A DNA stretch of 64,000 nucleotides. Origin: Nocardioides nitrophenolicus (GTDB lineage: Bacteria; Actinomycetota; Actinomycetes; Propionibacteriales; Nocardioidaceae). A program made the translations under genes and the position numbers. This document shows positions 25,401 to 34,383 of the stretch, piece by piece. The stretch is taken from NCBI RefSeq assembly GCF_016907515.1, contig NZ_JAFBBY010000001.1, positions 1,302,001-1,366,000 of the forward strand. The letters run 5' to 3'. Below the pieces are notes generated by a model, which saw only the letters and a program-made list of their open reading frames with translations, had not been told where the DNA came from and did not search any database. Position 1 is the stretch's first letter. The number at the start of each line of letters is the position of its first letter.

Positions 25401-27236
25401 ATGGGATTCCTCAAGCCCGCGCCCGAGCCGATGCCGCCCGCGGAGTTCCTGGCGCTGCCGTTCCAGGAGCGGATCCGCGTCCTGAGCACGAACTGGGTCA
25501 CCGAGGGCTTCAACACCCCGCGGATGCTGCACGTGGTCTACATCCTCAAGATGCTCGGCCTCTACTTCGCCGTCGGCCTGGCCATCACGTCGTGGACCAC
25601 CGAGCACGTCGCGTTCACCGACCCGAGCACCTGGTTCGACAACATCGTCGTCTACCAGAAGCTCGCGATCTGGCTGATGCTGCTCGAGGTGATCGGCCTC
25701 GGCGGCGCCTTCGGCCCGCTGTGCGGCCACTTCGCGCCGATGCTCGGCAACATCCGCTACTGGCTGCGTCCCGGCACCATCCGGATGGCCCCGTGGGGCC
25801 GGCACGTTCCCGGCACCGGCGGTGACGAGCGGACCGTCCTCGACGTCGTCCTGTACCTCGCCGTGCTGGCCAGCCTCGTCCTCCCGCTCCTCGTGCACGC
25901 CGAGGCGGTGCCCTTCGTGCCCGCCGGCACCGGGCCCCAGGAGTTGGTCCCGCCGCTCGCGTTCCTGCCGATCCTGGTGACGATGCCGCTGATGGGCCTG
26001 CGCGACAAGGTGGTCTTCCTGGCCGCGCGCTCCGAGCAGTACCTGCCGATCATGCTGTTCTCCGCCACCCTCGGCGCGCTCGCGCTGCGCGAGGGCGCGA
26101 GCGGCGCCGACTTCGTCGACCTCGTCGTCGCGTTCAAGATCATCATCTGCGTCGTGTGGATCGGCGCCGGCGTCTCCAAGATCGGCGAGCACTTCGTCAA
26201 CGTCGTCCCACCGATGGTCTCCAACAGCCCCGGCCAGCTCAACGTGGTCAAGCGACTGCACTACCGCCGCGCGCCCGACGACCTCCGGCCCAGCCGACTC
26301 GCCTGGTTCATGGCGCACGTCGGCGGCACCACCGTCGAGATCATCATCCCCGTCGTCCTGCTCACGACGACGAACGACACCGTCGCCCTGCTCGGCGCCG
26401 TCGCGATGCTGGTCTTCCACATCTTCATCACCTCGACCTTCCCCCTGGCGGTGCCGCTGGAGTGGAACGTCTACTTCGGCTACATCGCGATCGTGCTGTG
26501 GGGCGGCTTCGGCGACGGCTTCCACGCGTCGACGTACAACCTCTGGGAGTTCTCCCAGCCGTTGCTGCTGATCCCGGTCTTCGTGCTGCTGCTGTTCGGC
26601 CCGGTGCTCGGCAACCTGCGGCCCGACCTGGTCTCGTTCCTGCCCTCCATGCGCCAGTACGCCGGCAACTGGGCCTCCGCGGTGTGGGCGATGAAGCCGG
26701 GCGTCGAGCAGCGGCTCAACGAGCTGCTGCTCGTGGAGACCCAGAACGACCAGCTGCAGCGGATGCCCGGGATGAGCTACACCCCCGACGAGGCCGAGAT
26801 GACCGTGCAGAAGGCGCTGGCCTGGCGCTCGATGCACAGCCAGGGCCGCGGCCTGTTCTCGGTGCTGATCGAGCACCTCGACGACCTCGAGACCCGTGAC
26901 GTGCGCGAGGGCGAGTTCATGTGCAACATCCTGGTCGGCTGGAACTTCGGCGACGGTCACCTGCACGACGAGCGGTTGATCGCAGCGGTCCAGAAGCGGC
27001 TCGGGCTCGAGCCCGGCGACCTGGTCGTCGCCTACTGCGAGTCGCAGGCGACGCCGTGGCGGAGGGCGCGGCCCCAGGAGTACCGGGTGATCGACGCCGC
27101 GCTCGGCGTCGTCGAGCGCGGCAGCTGGGACGTGCGCGACTGCGTCCGCGAGCAGCCGTGGCTGCCCAACGGCCCGGTGCCGCTGCGGGTGGACTGGACC
27201 GCGTCCGGGTACCGCCGCAAGGATGCAGTGTCGTGA
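25401..27236 (+). CDS. DUF3556 polytopic membrane protein
   Basis: A 611-residue protein of the DUF3556 family, whose function is not established. The first about 400 residues carry eight or so membrane helices (for example HVVYILKMLGLYFAVGLAI, LAIWLMLLEVIGLGGAFG, IIICVVWIGAGVSKIGEHF). The last about 180 residues are soluble, with FSVLIEHLDDLETRDVREGE and VVAYCESQATPWRRARPQEY. The start lies one base after the fadD stop, so the two are cotranscribed. The helix block with HxxK-type loops recalls HTTM/gamma-carboxylase-like membrane enzymes, but that is only a visual impression. Confidence 0.85.
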   Translation: MGFLKPAPEPMPPAEFLALPFQERIRVLSTNWVTEGFNTPRMLHVVYILKMLGLYFAVGLAITSWTTEHVAFTDPSTWFDNIVVYQKLAIWLMLLEVIGLGGAFGPLCGHFAPMLGNIRYWLRPGTIRMAPWGRHVPGTGGDERTVLDVVLYLAVLASLVLPLLVHAEAVPFVPAGTGPQELVPPLAFLPILVTMPLMGLRDKVVFLAARSEQYLPIMLFSATLGALALREGASGADFVDLVVAFKIIICVVWIGAGVSKIGEHFVNVVPPMVSNSPGQLNVVKRLHYRRAPDDLRPSRLAWFMAHVGGTTVEIIIPVVLLTTTNDTVALLGAVAMLVFHIFITSTFPLAVPLEWNVYFGYIAIVLWGGFGDGFHASTYNLWEFSQPLLLIPVFVLLLFGPVLGNLRPDLVSFLPSMRQYAGNWASAVWAMKPGVEQRLNELLLVETQNDQLQRMPGMSYTPDEAEMTVQKALAWRSMHSQGRGLFSVLIEHLDDLETRDVREGEFMCNILVGWNFGDGHLHDERLIAAVQKRLGLEPGDLVVAYCESQATPWRRARPQEYRVIDAALGVVERGSWDVRDCVREQPWLPNGPVPLRVDWTASGYRRKDAVS

Positions 27237-27264
27237 GCAGCCGATGAGCAGCCGATGAGCAGCG
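27234..27264 (+). repeat. Short tandem repeat at a gene junction
   Basis: The 11-base unit TGAGCAGCCGA occurs twice, with a third partial copy, across the DUF3556 stop and the next start. It creates an extra ATG at 27244 that is closed by TGA after four codons, so only ATG 27255 opens the FAD gene. It is probably a recent slippage duplication. Confidence 0.7.
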
Positions 27265-28679
27265 CCGTGGTCGTCGGCAGTGGACCCAACGGGCTCGCCG
27301 CCGCCATCCGGCTGGCCCAGGCCGGCCTGGCCGTCACCGTGCTGGAGGCGCAGGACCGTCCCGGGGGCGGCACCCGCACCAGCGAGCGCACCCTGCCGGG
27401 CCTGCTCCACGACGAGTGCGCCGCCTTCCACCCCACCGGCGTCGCCTCGCCGTTCTTCGCCTCGCTCGGCCTGGAGCGCCACGGCCTGCGCTGGCGCTGG
27501 CCGGAGATCGACCTCGCGCACCCGCTCGACGACGGCCGGGCCGGCGTCGCCGCCCGCGACCTGGACGCCTCGGTGGCCTCGCTCGGCGACGACGGGGCGC
27601 GCTGGCGGCGGACCTTCGAGCCCATCGTGCGCCACTTCGACGACCTGATGGCCGAGGTCTTCCAGCCCGTCGTCCACCTGCCGCGCCACCCGCTCACCCT
27701 GGGCCGGTTCGGCGCCAAGGCGCTGCTGCCGGCGACCTGGACCGCCGCCCGGTTCCGTGACACCCCGGCGCGGGCGCTGTTCATGGGCGTCGCGGCGCAC
27801 GCCTTCGGCCGGCTCGACACCCCGCTGAGCGGCTCCGTGGGCCTGATGCTGACCGGCACCGCCCACGCGGTCGGGTGGCCGGTCGCCGAGGGCGGCACCG
27901 AGGCCATCACCCGCGCGCTGCTGGCCGAGCTGGCGTCGTACGGCGGGCGGGTGGTGACCGGCGTCCGGGTCACCTCGCTCGACGAGCTGCCCGGCCTGGT
28001 CGGCGAGGCACCGGACCTGGTCCTGCTCGACACCGCACCGGCCGGCGTACTCGACATCGTGGGCGACCGGCTCCCCGCGCGGGTGCGCCGCTCGCTGTCC
28101 CGCTACTCCTACGGCCCGGCCGCGTTCAAGGTCGACCTCGCCGTCGAGGGCGACATCCCGTGGACCAACGAGGCCTGCCGCCGCGCCGGCACCCTCCACC
28201 TCGGCGGCCCGGCCGAGCAGATCGCAGCCATCGAGAGGGAGACCGTGCGCGGCCGGATGCCCGACCGGCCGTTCGTCCTGCTCGGCCAGCAGTACCTGTG
28301 CGACCCGACGCGCTCCGCCGGATCGGCCAACCCGGTCTACGCCTACGCCCACGTCCCCCACGGCTACCCCGGGGACGCGACCGAGGCGATCCTCGGCCAG
28401 ATCGAGCGGTTCGCCCCCGGCTTCCGCGAGCGGGTGCTGGCGGTCGCGACCCGTGGGCCCGCGGACTGGGAGGCCTACGACGCCAACTACGTCGGCGGCG
28501 ACATCTCGGCGGGGGCGAACACCGCGCGCCAGATCGTGTTCCGGCCGCGCCCCGCGCTGGATCCCTATGCCCTGGGAGTGCCCGGGGTCTACCTGTGCTC
28601 GTCGGCGACGCCGCCGGGGGGCGGGGTGCACGGCATGGGCGGCTTCAACGCGGCGGAGTCGGCGCTGCGGCGGCTCTGA
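27255..28679 (+). CDS. FAD-dependent oxidoreductase, phytoene-desaturase-like
   Basis: A 474-residue flavoprotein of the carotenoid desaturase/isomerase (CrtI-like) superfamily. It has the FAD Rossmann motif VVVGSGPNGLAAAIRLAQAG at residues 5-24, followed by VTVLEAQDRPGGGTRT, and the C-terminal FAD block LGVPGVYLCSSATPPGGGV plus GMGGFNAAESAL. It is the third gene of the fadD operon. No prenyl synthase or phytoene synthase is nearby, so a carotenoid role is not supported; the family also contains desaturases of other polyprenyl or lipid substrates. Confidence 0.87.
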   Translation: MSSAVVVGSGPNGLAAAIRLAQAGLAVTVLEAQDRPGGGTRTSERTLPGLLHDECAAFHPTGVASPFFASLGLERHGLRWRWPEIDLAHPLDDGRAGVAARDLDASVASLGDDGARWRRTFEPIVRHFDDLMAEVFQPVVHLPRHPLTLGRFGAKALLPATWTAARFRDTPARALFMGVAAHAFGRLDTPLSGSVGLMLTGTAHAVGWPVAEGGTEAITRALLAELASYGGRVVTGVRVTSLDELPGLVGEAPDLVLLDTAPAGVLDIVGDRLPARVRRSLSRYSYGPAAFKVDLAVEGDIPWTNEACRRAGTLHLGGPAEQIAAIERETVRGRMPDRPFVLLGQQYLCDPTRSAGSANPVYAYAHVPHGYPGDATEAILGQIERFAPGFRERVLAVATRGPADWEAYDANYVGGDISAGANTARQIVFRPRPALDPYALGVPGVYLCSSATPPGGGVHGMGGFNAAESALRRL

Positions 28680-28683
28680 GCGG

Positions 28684-29259
28684 TCAGCCGGCGCAGGACG
28701 CGCGGATGAGCGGGAGGCCGGCCACCACGAGCTCGTGGGTGGCGATGGTGTCCCGCAGCCGGACGGTCGGCTCGAGCCCGAGCCCCACCTGCCCGCCGCC
28801 GTCGCACCGCGGGTCGCGGTACTCGACGCGGATCCAGAGCACCATCTCCTGGCCCGGGGCGAGGGTGCGCGCCTCACCGAAGGAGCTGTCGGTGACTGCG
28901 GCCCCGGTACCGCCGCCGAAGCCGTCGATCCGCGAGCCCCCGACCTCGATGTCGTGACCGGACTCGTTGACGACCTTGACGCTCAGGGTGCACGCGGACC
29001 CCGGCCTCATCGTGATCGCGGTCCGCCGGAAGCCGCCGTCGGCCGCGGCCGAGCCGAAGGCGTCGTCGACCGCCGCCGGCTCGGTGCCCCGGCAGTCGGG
29101 CACGCCGGCGAAGGCGACCACCGCCAGGGTCGCGCGGTAGCCGACCCACCACACGACCAGCGGGCTCGCCAGCACGGCCAGCGTCGCGACGGCGGCGAGG
29201 CCGATCCCGAGCTGGCGCCGGCTCGGGCGCCACGGAGGCGGGGGCACGACGTCGGTCAC
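28684..29259 (-). CDS. Membrane-anchored hypothetical protein
   Basis: A 191-residue protein (GTG start) with a short cytoplasmic Pro-rich head, one membrane helix at about residues 17-41 (LGIGLAAVATLAVLASPLVVWW) and a 150-residue outer domain with four Cys (DCRGTE, ACTLSV, RCDGG, ASCAG) that probably form two disulfides. The outer part looks like an all-beta domain with a VNESGHDIEVGG strand. No family is recognised. It follows miaA by seven bases on the same strand and is probably cotranscribed. Confidence 0.65.
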   Translation of the reverse strand: MTDVVPPPPWRPSRRQLGIGLAAVATLAVLASPLVVWWVGYRATLAVVAFAGVPDCRGTEPAAVDDAFGSAAADGGFRRTAITMRPGSACTLSVKVVNESGHDIEVGGSRIDGFGGGTGAAVTDSSFGEARTLAPGQEMVLWIRVEYRDPRCDGGGQVGLGLEPTVRLRDTIATHELVVAGLPLIRASCAG

Positions 29260-29266
29260 CAGGGCA

Positions 29267-30190
29267 TCATGCCGCCCCGATCGCCGCCAGCGCCTTCGCG
29301 ACGCGCTCCGGGTCGTCGTACTCCAGCCAGGTGATCCGGGGGTCCTTGCGCCACCACGCGAGCTGGCGCCGGGCGAACTGCCGGGTCGCGACGGCGGTCC
29401 GCTCGATCGCCTCCTCGACGCTCAGCTCGCCGGCGAGGACGCTGATCGCCTGGCGGTAGCCGATGGCGAGCGCGGCGGTCCGCCCCTCGGCGAGCCCCTC
29501 GTCGAGGAGTCCGGCGACCTCGTCGAGCAGTCCGCCGTCGAACATCTCCCGGGTCCGTACGGCGATCCGCTCGTCGAGCGTGTCGCGGTCGATGGCGACG
29601 CCGAGCTGCACGGTGTGGGGATCGACGTACTCCTGGACGGGGAGGTTCGCGCTGAACGGGGCGCCGGTGATCTCGATGACCTCGAGGGCGCGCACCACCC
29701 GACGGCCGTTCTCCACCTCGATCCGCCGGGCGGCCTCCGGATCGAGCTCCCGCAGCCGGGCGTGCAGCGCCGGGCTGCCGGCCTCGGCGAGCTCGGCCTC
29801 GAGCCGGGCCCGCACCTCCGGGTCGGTGCCGGGGAACTCGAACCGGTCCAGGATCGCCCTGGTGTAGAGCGCGGATCCGCCGACCAGCACCGGGGTGGCA
29901 CCCCGACCGCGCAGCTCGGCGATCGCCGCGCGCGCCCAGCCCTGGAACTCCGCGACCGTGGCCGGGTCGCGGACGTCGAGGGTGTCGAGCAGGTGGTGCG
30001 GGATGCCGCGGCGCTCGGCGGGTGGCAGCTTCGCCGTGCCGATGTCCATACCGCGGTAGACCTGCATCGCGTCGGTGTTGACCACCTCCCCGGCCAGCTC
30101 GGCGGCGAGGTCGAGCGAGAGCGACGTCTTGCCGCTGGCCGTCGGGCCCACGATCGCGACGATCGGCGGCGTGGTGGACGTTTCCGGCAT
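29267..30190 (-). CDS. miaA: tRNA dimethylallyltransferase
   Basis: Adds a dimethylallyl group to A37 of tRNAs that read UNN codons. The 307-residue product has the P-loop GPTASGKTSLSLDLA (15-29), the NTDAMQVYRGMDIGTAK block, the LVGGSALYTRAIL motif and a C-terminal TRQFARRQLAWWRKDP motif. Its partner miaB lies 2.2 kb further along on the same strand. Divergent from the tandem small antitoxin-like genes. Confidence 0.97.
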   Translation of the reverse strand: MPETSTTPPIVAIVGPTASGKTSLSLDLAAELAGEVVNTDAMQVYRGMDIGTAKLPPAERRGIPHHLLDTLDVRDPATVAEFQGWARAAIAELRGRGATPVLVGGSALYTRAILDRFEFPGTDPEVRARLEAELAEAGSPALHARLRELDPEAARRIEVENGRRVVRALEVIEITGAPFSANLPVQEYVDPHTVQLGVAIDRDTLDERIAVRTREMFDGGLLDEVAGLLDEGLAEGRTAALAIGYRQAISVLAGELSVEEAIERTAVATRQFARRQLAWWRKDPRITWLEYDDPERVAKALAAIGAA

Positions 30191-30275
30191 GGGATTAGTG
30201 TGTCAATGACCCACATCCAGCGGCCCATGGAGGCTCGCCCGAGCACCTCCACGGCCGGACCACGAGGAGCAGAGC

Positions 30276-30524
30276 ATGGGATTCCTGGACAAGCTGAAGG
30301 GCGCCAAGGACACCGTCACCGAGAAGGTCGGCGAGGCGGTCGACAAGCACGGCGACAAGATCGAGTCCGGCCTCGACAAGGCTGCGGGCTTCGTCGACGA
30401 CAAGACCGGCGGCAAGTACCACGACAAGATCGAGAACGCGACCGGAAAGGCCAAGGACGCGCTCGGCAAGCTCGACGACGGCGACGACACCCCTCCGCCG
30501 GCCGACGCCCCGCCGACACCCTGA
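30276..30524 (+). CDS. Rv0909/MT0933-like antitoxin-family small protein (copy 1)
   Basis: An 82-residue, highly charged protein opening MGFLDKLKGAKDTVTEKVGE, with repeated Lys/Asp-rich amphipathic segments and the family core KHGDKIESGLDKAAGFVDDK, TGGKYHDKI. It matches the MT0933-like (Rv0909) putative antitoxin family. The C-terminus is acidic and Pro-rich. No toxin gene of the SRPBCC type is adjacent, so the antitoxin label is by family only; such proteins also resemble CsbD-like stress proteins. GAGGAGCAGAGC precedes the ATG. Confidence 0.75.
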   Translation: MGFLDKLKGAKDTVTEKVGEAVDKHGDKIESGLDKAAGFVDDKTGGKYHDKIENATGKAKDALGKLDDGDDTPPPADAPPTP

Positions 30525-30588
30525 TCCTCTAGGGTGACCGCGGTGACCCAGATCGGGTCGTCGTACATCTCACCGATGGGGGTTTCTC

Positions 30589-30792
30589 GTGGGTTTTCTC
30601 GATGACGCCAAGGACAAGCTGACCGACGCGGTCGACAGCCAGGGCGACAAGATCGGCGACGCGGTCGACAAGGCGGCCGACTTCGCCTCCGACAAGACCG
30701 GTGGCAAGTTCGACGACAAGATCGACCTCGGCGCCGACAAGGCCAAGGACGCCCTCGACTCCCTCGACGGCAAGAACGACGACATCAGCTGA
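30589..30792 (+). CDS. Rv0909/MT0933-like antitoxin-family small protein (copy 2)
   Basis: A 67-residue paralogue of the gene 64 bases upstream (GTG start), opening MGFLDDAKDKLTDAVDSQGD and containing DKAADFASDKTGGKFDDKID. The two share the pattern MGFLD, GDKI, DKAA, DKTGGK, DKI. It lacks the acidic tail of copy 1. Close spacing on the same strand suggests a tandem duplication and cotranscription. Confidence 0.72.
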   Translation: MGFLDDAKDKLTDAVDSQGDKIGDAVDKAADFASDKTGGKFDDKIDLGADKAKDALDSLDGKNDDIS

Positions 30793-30823
30793 CCGGCCGA
30801 GCCCGGCAGAAGCGAGCGCCTCG

Positions 30824-31318
30824 GTGACCGTCCAGGACCCCGTGACCGGCAGGACCCGGTTCGCCGTGGTCCCCGCCTCCTATGTCTTCCTCCTGCGGGA
30901 GACCGACCCGGGAAGCGGGACGGGCACCGAGGTGCTCCTGCAGCTGCGGCAGAACACCGGCTACATGGACGGCTTCTGGGCGGCCGCCGCGGCCGGGCAC
31001 GTCGAGCGCGGCGAGACCGCCGAGGCCGCCGCGCGCCGCGAGGCGCTGGAGGAGATCGCGGTCGCCGACCTCGAGCTGAGGTTCGCGACCGCCATGCAGC
31101 GCACCGCCCACGACCTGCCGATCGACGAGCGGGTCGACTTCTTCTTCACCGCCCGGTCCTGGTCGGGTGAGCCGCGGATCGTCGAGCCCGCCAAGTGCGC
31201 GGACCTGCGGTGGTTCCGCCTCGACGCGCTGCCCGAGCCCGTCGTACCGCATGAAGCCGTGGTCCTCGCCGGGCTGCGCCGGGGCGACTTGCCCGCACTG
31301 AGCCACCACGGCTTCTGA
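30824..31318 (+). CDS. Nudix hydrolase
   Basis: A 164-residue Nudix protein (GTG start, 31 bases after the small gene upstream). The Nudix box is GHVERGETAEAAARREALEE at about residues 59-78, continuing IAV; the Gly that usually follows is replaced by Ala, while all catalytic Glu and Arg residues are kept. The N-terminal FAVVPASYVFLLRE strand and the late VDFFFTARSWSGEP block are typical of the broad ADP-ribose or isopentenyl-type branch. Substrate is unknown. Confidence 0.82.
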   Translation: MTVQDPVTGRTRFAVVPASYVFLLRETDPGSGTGTEVLLQLRQNTGYMDGFWAAAAAGHVERGETAEAAARREALEEIAVADLELRFATAMQRTAHDLPIDERVDFFFTARSWSGEPRIVEPAKCADLRWFRLDALPEPVVPHEAVVLAGLRRGDLPALSHHGF

Positions 31319-31411
31319 CCGGCCCTCCGGATCTCCGCGCCCGGCGCGGCCGTGTGGGATCGCGGCGTCCGGTTACCACTCCTCCAGGTGCTCCCCGTCG
31401 AGAGGAGAGTC

Positions 31412-31663
31412 ATGGACCAGGAGCTTCCACCCCGACCCGATCCGGTCACCGAGCCGCCGGCGCCGCCGCCGGGCGGTCCGCACCGGATCGAGGGAGTCGG
31501 CGGCGACGGGGCCTACAGCACCGAGCCGCGAGACCTCGCGCCCCAGCGCAATCCCGCGACCGACGACGAGCTGCCCGCCGAGACCGTCACCCCCGAGGAC
31601 ACCGACACCGAGGCGACCAGGGGCAACCCGGACGTGCCGCCCGAGCGGGAGTCACCCGCGTAG
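31412..31663 (+). CDS. Small acidic, proline-rich hypothetical protein
   Basis: An 83-residue protein (ATG after GAGAGGAGAGTC) that is mostly Pro, Glu, Asp and Thr and looks disordered (PPRPDPVTEPPAPPPGG, ETVTPEDTDTEATRGN). A central block RIEGVGGDGAYSTEPRDLAP may be the conserved part. Its last 12 bases overlap the convergent peptidase gene. No family is recognised. Confidence 0.55.
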   Translation: MDQELPPRPDPVTEPPAPPPGGPHRIEGVGGDGAYSTEPRDLAPQRNPATDDELPAETVTPEDTDTEATRGNPDVPPERESPA

Positions 31664-32386
31664 CAGCCGGGTGTCGAGCCGGGTCTCGACGGCGCCGCCG
31701 TCGGGACCCCGCTCGACGAGGTACGCCGCCTTGCCGGGCTGCTCGGTCAACGCCTCGACCAGCTCGGTGCCGCGGTAGTGGAGCCCGGCGCCGTCGTCCG
31801 TGGCGTAGCCGGTCGGGAGCGTGCCCGCCGCGACCAGCTCCTGGAAGAGCGGGCGTCGCTGCTCCTCGGAGTCGTAGTGGACGCCGTTGGACCACGGCAC
31901 CAGCCCGAGGCCGTTGGTGACCGGGCGCAGGTCGGGACCGAACGAGTCGGTGGTGCCGCCGCTGTGCCAGCAGATCGAGCCGGCCGACACGCCGGTCAGC
32001 ACCACGCCCGCCTGCCAGGCCTCGCGCATCACCTCGCCGACGCCGTGCAGCTCCCACATCGCGAGCAGGCCGGCGACGCTGCCACCCCAGACCCAGATCA
32101 CGTCCTGCGAGAGCAGGTGCTCTCGGATGTCGTCCACATTGGGCATCGCGAAGAGCGAGAGGTGGTTGCCGTGGAAGCCCGCCTCCTGAGCCAGGTCGTA
32201 GAAGTCGCGGACCACCGCGGGCTGGTCGCCACAGGCCGTGGCCAGGAAGCACACCCGGGGCGCGCGGCCGCTCACCCCCGCCAGGTCGACGGCGTACGTC
32301 GTCAGCGGGCCGACCGACCACCTGATCCGGGCGCCGGGGACGACCCCGCCCGAGGTCGCGACGATGGTGGGCGCGTCGGCAGCCAT
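31652..32386 (-). CDS. Peptidase E-like protein (S51 family)
   Basis: A 244-residue serine peptidase of the dipeptidase E/cyanophycinase clan. The nucleophile is Ser134 in the GVSAGSICW motif, preceded by VWGGSVAGLLAMW (oxyanion-side loop), with a His in WHSGGTTDSFGPDL. Family members cut Asp-X dipeptides. It follows miaB by five bases on the same strand and is probably cotranscribed. Confidence 0.88.
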   Translation of the reverse strand: MAADAPTIVATSGGVVPGARIRWSVGPLTTYAVDLAGVSGRAPRVCFLATACGDQPAVVRDFYDLAQEAGFHGNHLSLFAMPNVDDIREHLLSQDVIWVWGGSVAGLLAMWELHGVGEVMREAWQAGVVLTGVSAGSICWHSGGTTDSFGPDLRPVTNGLGLVPWSNGVHYDSEEQRRPLFQELVAAGTLPTGYATDDGAGLHYRGTELVEALTEQPGKAAYLVERGPDGGAVETRLDTRLLRG

Positions 32387-32391
32387 CGGCC

Positions 32392-33888
32392 TCAGCCGCA
32401 GACGGGCGCGTCGGGCAGCGGCGCGGGCACGCCGACCGACGGCATCCCGAGGCCGACGCCCTTCGGGGCCGCCGGCTCGGAGGTGCGCCGCTCCCAGGCG
32501 TCACCCGACCTGGTCCGGCGCAGCGCGCGGACCGGGCCGTCGGCGACGAGGTGGTGGGGCGCGGCGTAGGTGACCTGGACGGTGACCATGTCGCCGGGGC
32601 GCGGCTCGCCGTCGACAGCCGCGAAGTCGGCCTCGAAGTGGACCAGCCGGTTGTCGGGAGCGCGTCCGGAGAGCCGGCGGGTCTCGGCGTCCTTGCGGCC
32701 CTCGCCCTCGGCGACCATCAGCTCGAGCTCACGACCGACCAGCTGCTTGTTCTCGTCCCAGGTGATCTCGTTGACCAGCTCGACGAGACGGTTGTAGCGG
32801 TCGGTCACCTCGGCCTGGTCGACCTGGTCGGGCAGCGTGGCGGCCGGCGTACCGGGGCGCTTGGAGTACTGGAAGGTGAAGGCGCCGGCGAAGCGGGCCT
32901 CCCGGACGACCTTGAGGGTCTCCTGGAAGTCCTCCTCGGTCTCACCGGGGAAGCCGACGATGATGTCGGTGGTGATCGCGGCGTGCGGGATCGCGGCGCG
33001 CACGCGCTCGATGATGCCGAGGAAGCGCTCCTGGCGATAGGAGCGGCGCATGTCCTTGAGCACCTTCGAGGAGCCGGACTGCAGCGGCATGTGCAGGCTC
33101 GGCATCACGTTCGGCGTCTCGGCCATCGCCTCGATCACGTCGTCGGTGAACTCGGCCGGGTGGGGGCTGGTGAACCGCACCCGCTCCAGGCCCTCGATCT
33201 CGCCGCACGCGCGCAGCAGCTTGGAGAATGCCTGCCGGTCGCCGAACTCGACGCCGTACGCGTTGACGTTCTGGCCCAGCAGGGTGATCTCGGAGACGCC
33301 CTCGGCGACCAGCGCCTCGATCTCGGCGAGGATCTCCCCCGGCCGGCGGTCCTTCTCCTTGCCGCGCAGGCTCGGGACGATGCAGAAGGTGCAGGTGTTG
33401 TTGCACCCCACGCTCACCGACACCCACGCGGCGTACGCCGACTCGCGCTTGGTCGGCAGCGTCGACGGGAACACGTCGAGCGACTCGAGGATCTCGACCT
33501 GCGCCTCCTGCTGGCTGCGCGCCCGGTCGAGGAGCGCCGGCAGCGACCCGATGTTGTGGGTGCCGAACACCACGTCGACCCACGGCGCCCTCTTCACCAC
33601 CGTGTCGCGGTCCTTCTGCGCCATGCAGCCGCCGACGGCGATCTGCATGCCGGGCCGCTTCGCCTTGACCGGCGCCAGGTGGCCGAGGTTGCCGTAGAGC
33701 CGGTTGTCGGCGTTCTCGCGCACCGCGCAGGTGTTGAACACGACGACGTCGGCCTGCTCGCCCTCCGCCGCCGCGAGATAGCCGGCGTCCTCGAGGAGGC
33801 CCGAGAGGCGCTCGGAGTCGTGGACGTTCATCTGGCACCCGTAGGTGCGGACCTCGTAGGTCCTCGGCTGTTCTGCGGTGGCGCTCAT
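32392..33888 (-). CDS. miaB: tRNA-2-methylthio-N6-dimethylallyladenosine synthase
   Basis: Radical SAM methylthiotransferase that adds the 2-methylthio group to i6A37 of tRNA. The 498-residue product has the N-terminal cluster Cys in [14 protein letters not shown] and GGCMAQ, the radical [11 protein letters not shown] motif, the [10 protein letters not shown] block and a C-terminal TRAM domain (about 380-450). It acts after MiaA, encoded 2.2 kb away on the same strand. About 50 residues after the TRAM domain are Pro-rich and probably flexible. Confidence 0.97.
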   Translation of the reverse strand: MSATAEQPRTYEVRTYGCQMNVHDSERLSGLLEDAGYLAAAEGEQADVVVFNTCAVRENADNRLYGNLGHLAPVKAKRPGMQIAVGGCMAQKDRDTVVKRAPWVDVVFGTHNIGSLPALLDRARSQQEAQVEILESLDVFPSTLPTKRESAYAAWVSVSVGCNNTCTFCIVPSLRGKEKDRRPGEILAEIEALVAEGVSEITLLGQNVNAYGVEFGDRQAFSKLLRACGEIEGLERVRFTSPHPAEFTDDVIEAMAETPNVMPSLHMPLQSGSSKVLKDMRRSYRQERFLGIIERVRAAIPHAAITTDIIVGFPGETEEDFQETLKVVREARFAGAFTFQYSKRPGTPAATLPDQVDQAEVTDRYNRLVELVNEITWDENKQLVGRELELMVAEGEGRKDAETRRLSGRAPDNRLVHFEADFAAVDGEPRPGDMVTVQVTYAAPHHLVADGPVRALRRTRSGDAWERRTSEPAAPKGVGLGMPSVGVPAPLPDAPVCG

Positions 33889-33959
33889 GACCGGTCAAGG
33901 GTACGGCGAGCCGGGGCGCGGGCCCGAATCCCTTCACCCGCCTCAACTAAGGTCGGGGC

Positions 33960-34355
33960 ATGGCTGACTCCGCTCCCCCGGGCTTCGTCGCGCGCAACAA
34001 CGAGGTCATCGGCAGCATCCTCAGCATCGTCGCGCTGCTCGTCTCGGTCGGGATGGGCGCCGGGCTGATGTTCGGCACCGGCACCCGTGGGGTCTCGGCG
34101 ATCCTGACCGTGCTCACGGTCGCGGGCGGCGCGTTCACGCTGCTGCTGCTCGGGCTGGGTGCGGTGCTCCGCGGCGCCACGCCGAGCGCGCAGTGGGACG
34201 CCGAGGAGACGGCGTGGCGGGCCGAGCGCGGCCTGGACCCGCTCACCGACTCCGAACGGGCCGCGTCGGCGAAGGCGCACCGTCAGGCCGCGCTGCTCGC
34301 CGTCGCCGCCCTGTTCGTGGGCCTGGCGCTCAGCGTGCTGCCCGACATCTTCTGA
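33960..34355 (+). CDS. Small membrane protein of unknown function
   Basis: A 131-residue protein with three predicted helices: residues 16-38 (VIGSILSIVALLVSVGMGAGL), 46-69 (ILTVLTVAGGAFTLLLLGLGAV) and 108-128 (AALLAVAALFVGLALSVLPDI). The loop between the second and third is charged (WDAEETAWRAERGLDPLTDSE). It is divergent from miaB. No family is recognised. Confidence 0.6.
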   Translation: MADSAPPGFVARNNEVIGSILSIVALLVSVGMGAGLMFGTGTRGVSAILTVLTVAGGAFTLLLLGLGAVLRGATPSAQWDAEETAWRAERGLDPLTDSERAASAKAHRQAALLAVAALFVGLALSVLPDIF

Positions 34356-34383
34356 CCGGCTCCCCCGAGCCCGGGCCGACCCG

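Noticed and set aside
27255..28679. Carotenoid biosynthesis cluster
   Set aside because: Only a desaturase-like flavoprotein is present; no GGPP or phytoene synthase or cyclase lies near.
30276..30792. A complete toxin-antitoxin pair
   Set aside because: Both genes are antitoxin-family paralogues and neither neighbour is a toxin.
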